Positions 8,400-17,394 of a stretch of DNA of 64,000 bases are shown here, one piece after another. The notes under the pieces are model-generated. The model searched no databases and had not been told where the DNA came from. It saw only the letters and a list, made by a program, of their open reading frames with translations. The DNA comes from Aneurinibacillus tyrosinisolvens (GTDB lineage Bacteria; Bacillota; Bacilli; Aneurinibacillales; Aneurinibacillaceae), in assembly GCF_001015055.1 (NCBI RefSeq), contig NZ_BBWZ01000006.1, positions 1 to 64,000 on the forward strand, written 5' to 3'. Within the stretch, counting starts at the first letter, position 1; each line of letters opens with the position of its first letter. A program made the position numbers and the translations under genes.

Positions 8400-9569
8400 A
8401 TGGAACGAGATCCAGTCATAGTTTCGGCAGTACGAACAGCGATTGGCAGGCAGGGAGGAGCGCTTGCTCCCCTGCAGGCGCATGAATTCGGAGCGGTTGC
8501 TATCCGCAAAGCGATCGAGCGCGCGCACATCACACCGGAAGAAATTGATGATGTTATTATGGGGAATGTCCTGAGCGGCGGGGGGAATATTGCACGGCTA
8601 ACCGCCCTGGCGACCGGTCTATCGATGGAGATCCCGGGGCTTACGATTGATAGGCAGTGCGGCTCAGGAATGAACGCGGTCGCCTTAGCAGCACAGGCCA
8701 TTCGCGCAGGCGATGGAGACGTGTACGTGGCGGGAGGAATTGAAAGCATGAGCAGGGCCCCTTATTTAATGGACCGTCCTACGAAAGCGTATAGCGCTGC
8801 TCCGCCGAGATTCCGCTCCTCCATGCTGTCTACAAAAGAAATCGGGAACCCGCCAATGGGCATTACCGCGGAAAACCTCGTGAAAAAATACGGCATTACA
8901 CGCGAAGAGCAGGACCAGTTCGCTCTTCGCAGCCAGCAGCGTATGGCCCGTGCTATGCAAGAAGGTTTGTTTGCAGAACAAATCGTGCCGGTGAACGTTC
9001 CGGCGCGTAAAGGGGAGTATCAAACCTTTGCGATAGACGAACATCCGCGCCCGCAGACAACCCTGGAAGGGCTTACATCCCTGCCGCCCGCCTTTCTTGA
9101 AGGCGGTACAGTAACGGCAGGAAGCAGCTCGGGGCTGAACGATGCCGCTTCAGCGCTCGTTATTATGTCACGCGAGAAGGCGGATTCACTCGGATTAAAA
9201 CCACTCGCTGTTGTGCGCCAGCACGCAGTCGCCGGTGTAGATCCGAACATTATGGGAATTGGCCCAGTGCCAGCTACACGCAAGCTTCTGGAGAAAACAG
9301 GAATGGCACTCGACGAGATTGATTTGATTGAGCTCAATGAGGCGTTTGCCGCGCAGGTCATCGCTTGCGACCGGGAACTGAACATGGACTCGGAGAAGCT
9401 GAACGTCAATGGCGGAGCGATTGCCCACGGCCACCCGCTGGGAGCTACCGGGGCGATCCTTGTGACCAAAGCGTTGTATGAGCTGCAACGCAGACAGGGA
9501 AGGCATGCGCTCATTACTGCCTGCATTGGAGGCGGCCAGGGCATCGCTGTGCTTATTGAGCGCGAATAA
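8400..9569 (+). CDS. Thiolase (acetyl-CoA C-acyltransferase)
   Basis: A 389-residue thiolase of normal length. The nucleophilic Cys87 lies in DRQCGSGM. The C-terminal active-site blocks are [18 protein letters not shown] (active-site His near 345) and CIGGGQG (second Cys near 375). It cleaves 3-ketoacyl-CoA with CoA to give acetyl-CoA, the last step of beta-oxidation, or runs in reverse to condense acetyl-CoA. GGAGGAG lies seven bases before the ATG. It belongs to the operon starting at 6339. Immediately after its stop, in the same frame, comes the remnant of a deleted SDR gene, so an ancestral gene once separated it from the ligase at 9752. Confidence 0.92.
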   Translation: MERDPVIVSAVRTAIGRQGGALAPLQAHEFGAVAIRKAIERAHITPEEIDDVIMGNVLSGGGNIARLTALATGLSMEIPGLTIDRQCGSGMNAVALAAQAIRAGDGDVYVAGGIESMSRAPYLMDRPTKAYSAAPPRFRSSMLSTKEIGNPPMGITAENLVKKYGITREEQDQFALRSQQRMARAMQEGLFAEQIVPVNVPARKGEYQTFAIDEHPRPQTTLEGLTSLPPAFLEGGTVTAGSSSGLNDAASALVIMSREKADSLGLKPLAVVRQHAVAGVDPNIMGIGPVPATRKLLEKTGMALDEIDLIELNEAFAAQVIACDRELNMDSEKLNVNGGAIAHGHPLGATGAILVTKALYELQRRQGRHALITACIGGGQGIAVLIERE

Positions 9570-9734
<165 letters not shown>

Positions 9735-9751
9735 CATACGGAGGTATAGCT

Positions 9752-11242
9752 GTGGTTGAAAATAAGTGCTGGGCTTCGCTGTATCTAGATGGCATGAGCC
9801 GCCGGTTCGCCGCCGCGCTGCAAAATAGCGGTGTGCAAAAAGGAGACCGTGTGGCGATCATGCTCCCTAATTGTCCACAGTACGTTATATCGTATTATGG
9901 AACCCTTCGTGCGGGCGCGATCGTAACCCAGGTTAACCCGATGCTCGTAGAACGGGAAATCGAGTATATCCTAAACGATTCGGGAGCGGAAACGATCGTT
10001 GTATATGACGCGTTGTATGAAAGAGTCGCCGCGGTCCGCGAGCGTACAGCGCTAAAGAACGTGATAACGGTTAGCCTGTCAGAAACAGAACCGGATTTCC
10101 CTGCTACGTACTCCTTTACATCGTTTATGCAGACAGGCAGCGAAACGTATCAACCTGTTCAGATTCATCCGGCTGAAGATATCGCAGTCCTTCAGTATAC
10201 GGGCGGCACAACCGGGCGATCTAAAGGCGCGATGCTCACCCACCGGAATCTGGTAGCCAACCTTATGCAGACACACGAATTTTTTAAAAACGAAATCCGT
10301 CCCGGTCAGGAAAAGTACTTAACGATCATTCCTTTATTTCACGTGTTCGGCATGACATCCGGCATGAATCTGTCCATTCTTAATGGCTCGATGAACGTGC
10401 TTCTCCCACGCTTTCAGGTAGAAGAAGTGCTGGAGACGATTAAGAGGGAGCAGCCCACGGTATTTCCCGGCGTTCCTACCATGTACATTGCCCTTACGAA
10501 CCACCCGAAAGCAGAGGCGTACGACATTGGCAGTATCCGCATTTGCAACAGCGGAAGCGCCCCGATGCCGGTCGAGGTAATGAAAGATTTTGAACGGAAG
10601 ACAGGAGCATCCATTATGGAAGGCTACGGATTAAGTGAAGCGTCACCGACGACCCACTGCAATCCGCCCTTTGCGGCTAACAAGCCGGGCAGCGTCGGCA
10701 TTGGACTCCCATCCACTGACTATAAAATAGTAGACGTTGCAACGGGAACGGCCGAAGTGCCTGTCGGTGAAATGGGGGAACTCATTATTAAAGGCCCCCA
10801 GGTAATGAAGGGGTACTGGAATTTACCGGAGGAGACAAACATCGCCCTGCGCGACGGCTGGCTTTATACCGGGGATATTGCCCACATGGATGAAGAGGGC
10901 TACGTATACATCGTGGACCGGAAAAAGGACATGATTATCGCCAGTGGATACAATATTTACCCGCGCGACGTAGAAGAGATGCTGTATGAACATCCCGGTG
11001 TACAGGAAGCGGTTGTCGTTGGTGTGCCGGATCCTTATCGCGGGGAAACCGTCAAGGCGGTGCTTGTCCCAAAAGAAGGGGCTCAGCTAACGACGGACGA
11101 AGTTACCTCTTATTGCCGTGAACGCCTGGCCGCTTACAAGGTGCCCACTGTTATCGAATTTAGAGAAGCTTTACCGAAAACGAGCGTAGGAAAGATATTG
11201 CGGCGGGCGATTAAAGAGGAGCACCGCAGCGAAGCAAAATAA
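9752..11242 (+). CDS. AMP-dependent acyl-CoA ligase, probably short at its N-terminus
   Basis: A 496-residue member of the ANL superfamily that activates a carboxylic acid as the acyl-adenylate and then the CoA thioester. The phosphate-binding loop reads QYTGGTTGRSKG. Other motifs are GYGLSEASP, TGDIAHMDEEGY, the hinge DRKKDMIIASG and the catalytic C-terminal Lys in KTSVGKILRR. Homologous fatty-acid ligases have about 45 more residues before the helix LDGMSRRFAAAL. Here that stretch is replaced by the short sequence MVENKCWASLY. The GTG start has a good site (GGAGG, seven bases upstream). The gene follows a collapsed SDR remnant, so the same deletion history may have trimmed its 5' end. Activity is therefore uncertain. 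Confidence 0.85.
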   Translation: MVENKCWASLYLDGMSRRFAAALQNSGVQKGDRVAIMLPNCPQYVISYYGTLRAGAIVTQVNPMLVEREIEYILNDSGAETIVVYDALYERVAAVRERTALKNVITVSLSETEPDFPATYSFTSFMQTGSETYQPVQIHPAEDIAVLQYTGGTTGRSKGAMLTHRNLVANLMQTHEFFKNEIRPGQEKYLTIIPLFHVFGMTSGMNLSILNGSMNVLLPRFQVEEVLETIKREQPTVFPGVPTMYIALTNHPKAEAYDIGSIRICNSGSAPMPVEVMKDFERKTGASIMEGYGLSEASPTTHCNPPFAANKPGSVGIGLPSTDYKIVDVATGTAEVPVGEMGELIIKGPQVMKGYWNLPEETNIALRDGWLYTGDIAHMDEEGYVYIVDRKKDMIIASGYNIYPRDVEEMLYEHPGVQEAVVVGVPDPYRGETVKAVLVPKEGAQLTTDEVTSYCRERLAAYKVPTVIEFREALPKTSVGKILRRAIKEEHRSEAK

Positions 11243-11269
11243 GAGTTTACTAGAAGGAAGGATGATAAC

Positions 11270-12157
11270 ATGCAAATCGAAGATATTCGCAACATTTGCG
11301 TCGTCGGTTCCGGTTCAATGGGACACCAAATTGCCATGCTCTGTGCGTTAGGCGGATTTGAGACAACCATTCAGGATCTCGAGGAACGTGCTCTGCAGAA
11401 TGCGGAAGCCAAACTGCACGGGATTATGGATAAATGGGTGCAAAAAGGAAAAATTTCCGAGGAAAAAAAGGCAGAAGCATTTGGGCGCCTTACGTTCACG
11501 ACAAGCTTAGAAGAGGCGGCTTCAGGAGCGGATTTCATTATCGAAGCGATCGTTGAAAAGCTGGACGCAAAGCGGGACGTTTTCGCGAAATTGGATGGCA
11601 TCGCTCCGCCCCACGCGGTCCTTGCTTCCAACAGCTCGACGATCGTCAATTCTCTCATCGCCGAAGTGACGAACCGCCCGGATCAAGTATGCAACATGCA
11701 CTTTTTCTTTCCGCCGCTTGTGATGGATTGTGTGGAAGTCGTGATGAGCGAGCAAACGTCAGAAGAAACAGCGCAGCTGGCCATGGACGTGTGCAAGAAA
11801 ATCGGCCGGACCGGCGTGCTGCTGCGCAAAGAAATTTCCGGCTTCGTCGCCAACCGGATTTTGGGTGCTTTAAGCCGGGAAGCGGTTGCCTTGTATGAAG
11901 AAGGCATTGCTGACTTTGAGGACATCGATACGATTTGTAAAAAAGCGCTCAACCACCCGATGGGACCGTTTGAGCTCATGGATTTATCCGGCATTGACGT
12001 TGCCTACTATGTTTCCGCCCAGCGCTTTGCAGAAACAGGAGACCCGGCAGATAAACCGGCAGCCTGTGTAGAAGAAAAAGTAAATGCAGGCACGCTGGGA
12101 AGAAAGACAGGAAAAGGCTGGTATGAATACAAGCAGCCGGAAGGAGCGAAAGCATAA
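11270..12157 (+). CDS. 3-hydroxyacyl-CoA dehydrogenase
   Basis: A 295-residue single-function 3-hydroxyacyl-CoA dehydrogenase of the HbdA/MmgB type. The N-terminal Rossmann fold shows GSGSMGHQIA (about residues 12-21). The catalytic region has NSSTI near 127 and the His in NMHFFFPP near 148. The C-terminal domain has NHPMGPFELMDLSGID. It oxidises 3-hydroxyacyl-CoA to 3-ketoacyl-CoA with NAD. Its stop codon overlaps the start of the next gene by one base (TAATG), showing tight coupling with the enoyl-CoA hydratase, its partner step in beta-oxidation. Confidence 0.92.
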   Translation: MQIEDIRNICVVGSGSMGHQIAMLCALGGFETTIQDLEERALQNAEAKLHGIMDKWVQKGKISEEKKAEAFGRLTFTTSLEEAASGADFIIEAIVEKLDAKRDVFAKLDGIAPPHAVLASNSSTIVNSLIAEVTNRPDQVCNMHFFFPPLVMDCVEVVMSEQTSEETAQLAMDVCKKIGRTGVLLRKEISGFVANRILGALSREAVALYEEGIADFEDIDTICKKALNHPMGPFELMDLSGIDVAYYVSAQRFAETGDPADKPAACVEEKVNAGTLGRKTGKGWYEYKQPEGAKA

Positions 12158-12936
12158 TGGGCAATCTGGTAACTCTTGAAAAACGGGAAGGCATTGCGAT
12201 CGTTACGATCGACAATCCGCCGCTTAACGTTATGTGTAAGCAAGTCGTAATGGAGCTGGGTGAAACCTTCTCCTCCCTTGCAGACGACCCGGAAACCATT
12301 GTTGTCATCCTTACAGGGGCCGGGCAAAAGGCGTTTATGGCCGGAGCGGATATTAAAGAATTCCCGCAATTAATCGGACAGCGCGGCATGAAAGCTTCCG
12401 TAATGGAAACCCATGATGTGCTCAATCAGATAGATTTTCTTCTGAAACCGACGATCGCTGTACTGAACGGTATCGCATTTGGCGGTGGCTGTGAACTGGC
12501 CTTAACGTGTGACCTGCGCATTGCCGAGGAGCACGCGCAAATCGGATTGCCGGAAATCAAGCTCGGGCTGTTCCCGGGCGGCGGCGGTACACAGCGCCTG
12601 CCTCGCCTCATCGGAGAAGCGAAGGCGAAGGAATTAATGTTTACAGGTGACCCGATATCCGCCCAGGAAGCGGAGCGCATCGGCTTAGTGAACAAAACGG
12701 TGCCGAGCGGAGAAGGCATGGAAGCCGCATTCCAGCTCGCCAAACGTATCAGCGGCTATTCCCTGGAAGCGCTCTCCCGCATTAAACGGGCAGTAGATCT
12801 AGGGGTGGAAGCACCTTTTCCAGCCGCGATTGAACTTGAAGCGGAGCTTTTTGAAGAAGTTTTCCAGACCGAGGACGTGCGCGAAGGCGTTCAGGCGTTT
12901 ATTGAAAAACGAAAGCCGGTTTTTTCCCATCGTTAG
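12157..12936 (+). CDS. Enoyl-CoA hydratase/isomerase family protein
   Basis: A 259-residue crotonase-fold enzyme. Oxyanion-hole and CoA-binding motifs are visible: AGADIKEF near 65, GIAFGGGCELALTCDLRIA near 105-123, and PEIKLGLFPGGGGTQRLPRL near 131-150. The catalytic Glu of the EIKLGL segment is present, so hydration of trans-2-enoyl-CoA is likely. It overlaps the preceding dehydrogenase by one base. Together they supply steps two and three of the oxidation spiral. A second paralogue at 17395 differs in its motif residues, which suggests different chain preferences. Confidence 0.9.
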   Translation: MGNLVTLEKREGIAIVTIDNPPLNVMCKQVVMELGETFSSLADDPETIVVILTGAGQKAFMAGADIKEFPQLIGQRGMKASVMETHDVLNQIDFLLKPTIAVLNGIAFGGGCELALTCDLRIAEEHAQIGLPEIKLGLFPGGGGTQRLPRLIGEAKAKELMFTGDPISAQEAERIGLVNKTVPSGEGMEAAFQLAKRISGYSLEALSRIKRAVDLGVEAPFPAAIELEAELFEEVFQTEDVREGVQAFIEKRKPVFSHR

Positions 12937-12968
12937 AGGAGAAACCGGAACAAAGGAAGGTGCGTACG

Positions 12969-14051
12969 ATGTCCAGGCAGGACGCTACCATAAAAGATAC
13001 GATTCCCGTCCGCAAGGGGGAAGAACTTGATTTTCAGGCGCTGGAGAATTATCTGCGCCAGCATATAGAAACACTGGGCAGTGAACAACTGCAAGTGGAG
13101 CAGTTTGGGGCGGGGCATTCGAACTTAACGTACCAGATACAGATCGGCGAGTGGGAGGCGGTTGTACGCCGTCCTCCTTTTGGCCCTGTCGCACCAAAGG
13201 CTCATGATATGAAGCGTGAATGTGAAATATTACAGGAGCTGCACCCGTTTTTCCCGCTGGCACCGAAGCCATACCTGTATTGTGATGATCCCTCCGTCAT
13301 TGGCAGTCCGTTCTTTGTGATGGAGCGCCGGCACGGCGTTGTGCTCGATAAGAAATTTCCTTCTTATATAGAGTATACTCCCGGGCTGGGAAGACAAATC
13401 TCAGAAACGATGGTAGACACGCTCGTTCAACTGCACGATGTACCGTATCAGGAAACAGGGCTTATCCACTTGAGCCGCCCCGAGGGATTCATGGAGCGGC
13501 AGGTTCATGGCTGGATTGGACGTTATGAACGTGCGAAAACAGATGAGATTCCCGGGGCCGATAAGCTTAAACAATGGCTGGCCAACTCCTTGCCTGTATC
13601 CCAGAAACCAACGGTCATTCATTATGATTACAAGCTAAACAATGTGATGTTTTCCCGGGAAGACGTAACACAGATGACCGGGGTGTTCGATTGGGAAATG
13701 ACAACGATAGGCGATCCGCTGGCCGATCTGGGCGCGGCACTCAGCTACTGGATTGAAAAGGAAGACCCGCCTGAACTGCAGCACGGACTGGGCCATCCGC
13801 CTCTGACGGTGATGCCGGGATTTATGTCCCGTAACCAATTCCTGAACGCGTATGCGAACCAAAGCGGCCGTGATGTCTTGGACATTCAGTATTACCTGAC
13901 GTTTGCTTATTTTAAGCTGGCTGTTATCTGCCAGCAAATCTATTACCGCTGGAAAATGGGGCAGACAACCGACGAGCGTTTTGCCGGTCTCGGCGGCTTT
14001 GTGCGCGCGCTCATTCTCCACGCACAGCAATGCATGGAACGTAAAGCATAA
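12969..14051 (+). CDS. APH-like phosphotransferase of the acyl-CoA dehydrogenase-associated type
   Basis: A 360-residue protein of the aminoglycoside-phosphotransferase/choline-kinase fold. The catalytic loop VIHYDYKLNNVMF has the Asp and Asn of the Brenner motif, and the metal-binding segment is GVFDWEMTTIGDPLADLG. In bacteria this subgroup is encoded beside ACAD10/11-type dehydrogenases. In the fused animal protein the kinase phosphorylates the 4-hydroxyl of 4-hydroxyacyl-CoAs before the dehydrogenase acts. Its presence with the matching dehydrogenase at 6339 suggests the cluster handles hydroxylated chains. The ATG at 12969 is chosen because AAGGAAGG lies eight bases before it; a GTG at 12960 would overlap that site. 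Confidence 0.85.
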   Translation: MSRQDATIKDTIPVRKGEELDFQALENYLRQHIETLGSEQLQVEQFGAGHSNLTYQIQIGEWEAVVRRPPFGPVAPKAHDMKRECEILQELHPFFPLAPKPYLYCDDPSVIGSPFFVMERRHGVVLDKKFPSYIEYTPGLGRQISETMVDTLVQLHDVPYQETGLIHLSRPEGFMERQVHGWIGRYERAKTDEIPGADKLKQWLANSLPVSQKPTVIHYDYKLNNVMFSREDVTQMTGVFDWEMTTIGDPLADLGAALSYWIEKEDPPELQHGLGHPPLTVMPGFMSRNQFLNAYANQSGRDVLDIQYYLTFAYFKLAVICQQIYYRWKMGQTTDERFAGLGGFVRALILHAQQCMERKA

Positions 14052-14063
14052 TGGAGGACGGCC

Positions 14064-14810
14064 ATGGGGAAAATTCACGTCTTGATGCGGAAAGAGGATA
14101 TTGATACGGAGAAGATTCAAGGCAAAGTCGCTGTCGTATTCGACGTCCTTCTGGCGACATCTACCATTACAGCAGGGCTGCACCATGGTGCAAAAGAAGT
14201 CATCCCGGTGCTGGACAGAGCAGCGGCGCATGAGGAAGCGAAGAACCGGGAGCCGGACAGTTATGTGCTTGTTGGCGAGTACCAGGGCATCACACTGGAA
14301 GGGTTCCTTGATCCGAATCCGCTTGCCCTTAAAGAACGGGTGAAGGAAAAAACCGTCATTCTTTCTACGACGAATGGAACGGTGGCGATCCGCAAAGCCT
14401 CACCGGCCAGGCGAGTGTATGCTGCTTCCTTATTGAATGGGAATGCCATCGCCGAAATGCTGCGCGAGAATCACGCAGCGGATACGATCGTTCTCATCTG
14501 CGCGGGCTCCGGCGGTGAGTTTTGTATCGAAGACTTCTATGGAGCCGGCTACGTCCTCGACTGCCTGTTTTCCGGCGGAAGGGCTGAATGGGAAATGACC
14601 GATGCCGCACAGGCCGCACGGCAGTTCTACTGTGGAGCGCAGGATCAGGCGGAACAGATTTTGCTTTCCTCACGGGTAGGCCGGATGATGCAGCAATACC
14701 AGCTGGAAGAGGACGTGTATTTTGTAGCAAGCCGAGGATTTCTTGAAACGATACCCGTTCTTGACGGGATCAAGATGAGGATGAAGGAAGGAGACAAACA
14801 CCATGTCTGA
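14064..14810 (+). CDS. comB: 2-phosphosulfolactate phosphatase family protein (ComB-like)
   Basis: A 248-residue protein matching the ComB family across its length: GKVAVVFDVLLATSTI near residues 20-35, ILSTTNGTVAIRKA near 96-109, CAGSGGEFCIEDFYGAG near 150-166, and a C-terminal SRVGRMMQQY. ComB is a magnesium-dependent acid phosphatase that forms sulfolactate from phosphosulfolactate, on the way to coenzyme M in archaea. In Bacillales, where coenzyme M is absent, it may serve spore sulfolactate or an unrelated substrate. Here it is locked in a fatty-acid operon: it starts 12 bases after the APH-like kinase and overlaps the next acyl-CoA dehydrogenase by 8 bases. That makes a phosphatase partner to the kinase a plausible alternative role. 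Confidence 0.85.
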   Translation: MGKIHVLMRKEDIDTEKIQGKVAVVFDVLLATSTITAGLHHGAKEVIPVLDRAAAHEEAKNREPDSYVLVGEYQGITLEGFLDPNPLALKERVKEKTVILSTTNGTVAIRKASPARRVYAASLLNGNAIAEMLRENHAADTIVLICAGSGGEFCIEDFYGAGYVLDCLFSGGRAEWEMTDAAQAARQFYCGAQDQAEQILLSSRVGRMMQQYQLEEDVYFVASRGFLETIPVLDGIKMRMKEGDKHHV

Positions 14811-16575
14811 CACGCGAATTCACAATCCTGGCGGCTCTTTTTTGATAGACACACCGGAGACCGGTGCGGTATACACACCGGAGGATTTCACGGAAGAGCA
14901 CCGGATGATTGCGGCGACCGCCAAACAGTTCATCGAGCGTGAAGTCGACCCGTACCACGAAGAAATCGAAAAACAGGATTTCGACCGGGTTGTGGCGTTA
15001 TTGCGCCAGGCCGGTGAGCTTGGTCTGCTTGCCCACAGCATTCCTGAAGCGTACGGCGGCCTCGGGCTGGATAAAGCAAGCAAGGGGCTCGTAGGCGAAA
15101 CCATCGGGCGCACGAGCGGATACGGCGTGGCCCATTCCAACCACACGTGCATTGCGACCCTGCCGATTACGTACTTCGGCACAAAGGCGCAGAAAGAAAA
15201 ATATTTACCGAAACTGGCGAGCGGTGAATATTTGGGCGCGTACTGCCTGACCGAACCTTCATCCGGTTCCGACGCGTTGAGCGCCAGAACAACGGCCCGC
15301 CTCAACGCTGAGGGAACGCATTATATACTAAATGGGACGAAGCTTTATATTACGAACGCCGTGTTCTCGGATACGTTTATTGTGTATGCGAAGGTAGACG
15401 GAGATAAATTCAGCGCTTTTATCGTGGAAAAGGACTTTCCCGGCCTGTCTCTTGGACCCGAGGAAAACAAGATGGGCATTAAAGGCTCATCGACACGCCC
15501 TGTTATTCTCGAAGAATGCCTGGTACCGGTGGAGAATTTGCTGGGTGAAGTCGGCCGCGGCCATCTTATCGCGTTAAACGTACTAAATCTTGGCCGGTTT
15601 AACCTTGGCTCGGCGTGCATGGGTGCCGCAAAATACGCCCTGCAGTTAGCTGTTGCCTATACGAACGAACGCCGGCAGTTTGGGACGCTGATTGCCGAAT
15701 TTGCGGCCAGCAAAGAGAAGATAGCCAAAATGGCGGCCCGGATTTATGCTGCGGAATCGCTGCAGTACCGCACGGCAGGCCTGCTGGAAGATGCTCTAGG
15801 GGATTTATATGATTCCACGGATTATGCCCTTGTCGCCAAACGGATGGCAGAGTACGCGCTTGAATGCGCTGTCTGCAAAGTGTACGGCTCAGAGACGCTG
15901 GACCAGGTTGCTGATGAGGCCCTGCAGCTGCACGGCGGATACGGATTTATTAAAGAATACAAAGTAGAGCAGATATACAGGGATTCCCGCATTAACCGCA
16001 TTTTTGAAGGAACGAATGAAATCAACCGCCTCCTTATTAGCGGACAGTTTTTCAAAAAAGGAATGACAGGCCAGCTTCCGCTAAAAGAAGCGGTTGAAAA
16101 GGCGCTAACCGAACTTCAGACCGCCCGCGCCATGGCGGAAGGGCCGCTTGCAAGGGAGAAGGAGGCTGTTGCTTCGATCCGGCGCGTGCTGCTGGCATTG
16201 GCGGGGCTTGTGCAGCAAACGGTTGGCCAGCGCCTGGAAACAGAGCAGGAAACGGCCATGAAATTCGCCGAAATTGCCATCCACCTGTACGCCGCTGAGT
16301 CCGCTGTATTGCGCACGGACAAAGCCGTCGCACAGAACGGTGCTGAACAGGAGACGATGAAAACCATGTTAACGGCATCCTGCATCGATGACGTTATATT
16401 GGAGGTGGAAATGCTTGCCCGCAAACTTATCGCCGGCGTTGCTGAAGGTTCCTTGCGGAATGAATATACCGCGCTGGTTTGTAAGGAGCTGCAGCCCTAT
16501 ACCGCAGAAGGAGCGATCCGGCGTAACCGCAGTATCGCTGATCGAATCAATCAGGCGCAGCAGTACATTTGCTAG
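14803..16575 (+). CDS. fadE: Acyl-CoA dehydrogenase, long FadE type
   Basis: A 590-residue acyl-CoA dehydrogenase, about 200 residues longer than the single-domain family because of a C-terminal helical extension. It therefore resembles Bacillus subtilis FadE (YusJ) in size and plan. Motifs include YCLTEPSSGSDALSARTTA near 146-164, RRQFGTLIAEF near 289, LHGGYGFIKEY near 377, and IYRDSRINRIFEGTNEINRL near 389-408, where the Glu of EGTNEI is the usual catalytic base. It introduces the trans-2 double bond in fatty acyl-CoA and passes electrons to ETF. The ATG overlaps the comB-like gene, and the SDR gene follows after 12 bases. Confidence 0.92.
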   Translation: MSDTRIHNPGGSFLIDTPETGAVYTPEDFTEEHRMIAATAKQFIEREVDPYHEEIEKQDFDRVVALLRQAGELGLLAHSIPEAYGGLGLDKASKGLVGETIGRTSGYGVAHSNHTCIATLPITYFGTKAQKEKYLPKLASGEYLGAYCLTEPSSGSDALSARTTARLNAEGTHYILNGTKLYITNAVFSDTFIVYAKVDGDKFSAFIVEKDFPGLSLGPEENKMGIKGSSTRPVILEECLVPVENLLGEVGRGHLIALNVLNLGRFNLGSACMGAAKYALQLAVAYTNERRQFGTLIAEFAASKEKIAKMAARIYAAESLQYRTAGLLEDALGDLYDSTDYALVAKRMAEYALECAVCKVYGSETLDQVADEALQLHGGYGFIKEYKVEQIYRDSRINRIFEGTNEINRLLISGQFFKKGMTGQLPLKEAVEKALTELQTARAMAEGPLAREKEAVASIRRVLLALAGLVQQTVGQRLETEQETAMKFAEIAIHLYAAESAVLRTDKAVAQNGAEQETMKTMLTASCIDDVILEVEMLARKLIAGVAEGSLRNEYTALVCKELQPYTAEGAIRRNRSIADRINQAQQYIC

Positions 16576-16587
16576 AGGAGGAGTCGT

Positions 16588-17370
16588 ATGCGATTTTTAG
16601 ATGCAATTGCGGTCGTCACTGGAGCAGGCAGCGGAATCGGGGCGAGCGTCGCCATGCGGATGGCAAAGGAAGGCGCGCGGGTTGTGCTGGTTGGGCGCAC
16701 ACTAGCTAAGCTTGAGCATGTCGCGGGGGCGATTGAGGAAGAATGCGGGCGTGCTGCCGCTTCTGTTTTTGCGGCGGATGTTACCCAGGAGGACGAGATA
16801 GAAGGTTTAGCAGCCTTTGTACAAAGTGAATTTGGTAATGTCCATATTCTCATCAATAATGCGGGCGGTTCAGGCCAGTCCTCCCCTATATTAAAAACAA
16901 AAACCGAGGATTGGGACCTCGTCCAGTCTGCAAACCTCGGCAGCGTTTTCCTTGTTTCAAAACATATCGGAAAGCTCATGACGGAAGCGGCGAAAGCGGA
17001 GCCAGAGGCGCAGCTCAACCGGTCCATCGTCAATGTAGCTTCTCTTTCCGGCTATAAAGCAGGGGCTCAGATTCCACACTATAGCGCCGCAAAAGCGGGT
17101 GTGATTAATTTTTCCCGCGCCCTTGCGTTCGAGCTTGCCCCCTACGGCATTCGTGTGAATTCCGTATCCCCTGGCTTCGTAGAGACGCCGTTAACGGCGG
17201 AAGGCTTGCAGAATGCCCGGTTTGAAGAAGCGATTCAGCGCAAGACAGCGCTTCGCCGCATTGGCAAACCGGAGGAAATCGCGAATGTGATTACGTTTAT
17301 TGCTTCACCAGAAGCCTCGTACATGACCGGATCCGACGTACTGGTCGATGGCGGCTGGCTTATCGTATAA
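16588..17370 (+). CDS. SDR-family oxidoreductase
   Basis: A 260-residue short-chain dehydrogenase with TGAGSGIG near residues 11-18, NNAGGS near 91, catalytic Ser in NVASLSG, YSAAK near 165-169, and a C-terminal LVDGGWLIV. All catalytic residues are present, unlike in the SDR remnant at 9570. The first SDR in this cluster (7587) differs clearly in sequence, so the two probably act on different keto/hydroxy acyl thioesters. GAGGAG lies seven bases upstream of the ATG. FabG-like is the nearest general label; the true substrate is unknown. Confidence 0.88.
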   Translation: MRFLDAIAVVTGAGSGIGASVAMRMAKEGARVVLVGRTLAKLEHVAGAIEEECGRAAASVFAADVTQEDEIEGLAAFVQSEFGNVHILINNAGGSGQSSPILKTKTEDWDLVQSANLGSVFLVSKHIGKLMTEAAKAEPEAQLNRSIVNVASLSGYKAGAQIPHYSAAKAGVINFSRALAFELAPYGIRVNSVSPGFVETPLTAEGLQNARFEEAIQRKTALRRIGKPEEIANVITFIASPEASYMTGSDVLVDGGWLIV

Positions 17371-17394
17371 TAATACATTCGAGGAGGAAGAACG

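Noticed and set aside
11976..12425. 149-codon open frame on the minus strand inside the acyl-CoA operon
   Set aside because: It lies antisense to two well-supported enzymes, has no ribosome binding site and a Pro/Ser/Leu-rich composition typical of shadow frames in GC-richer genes.
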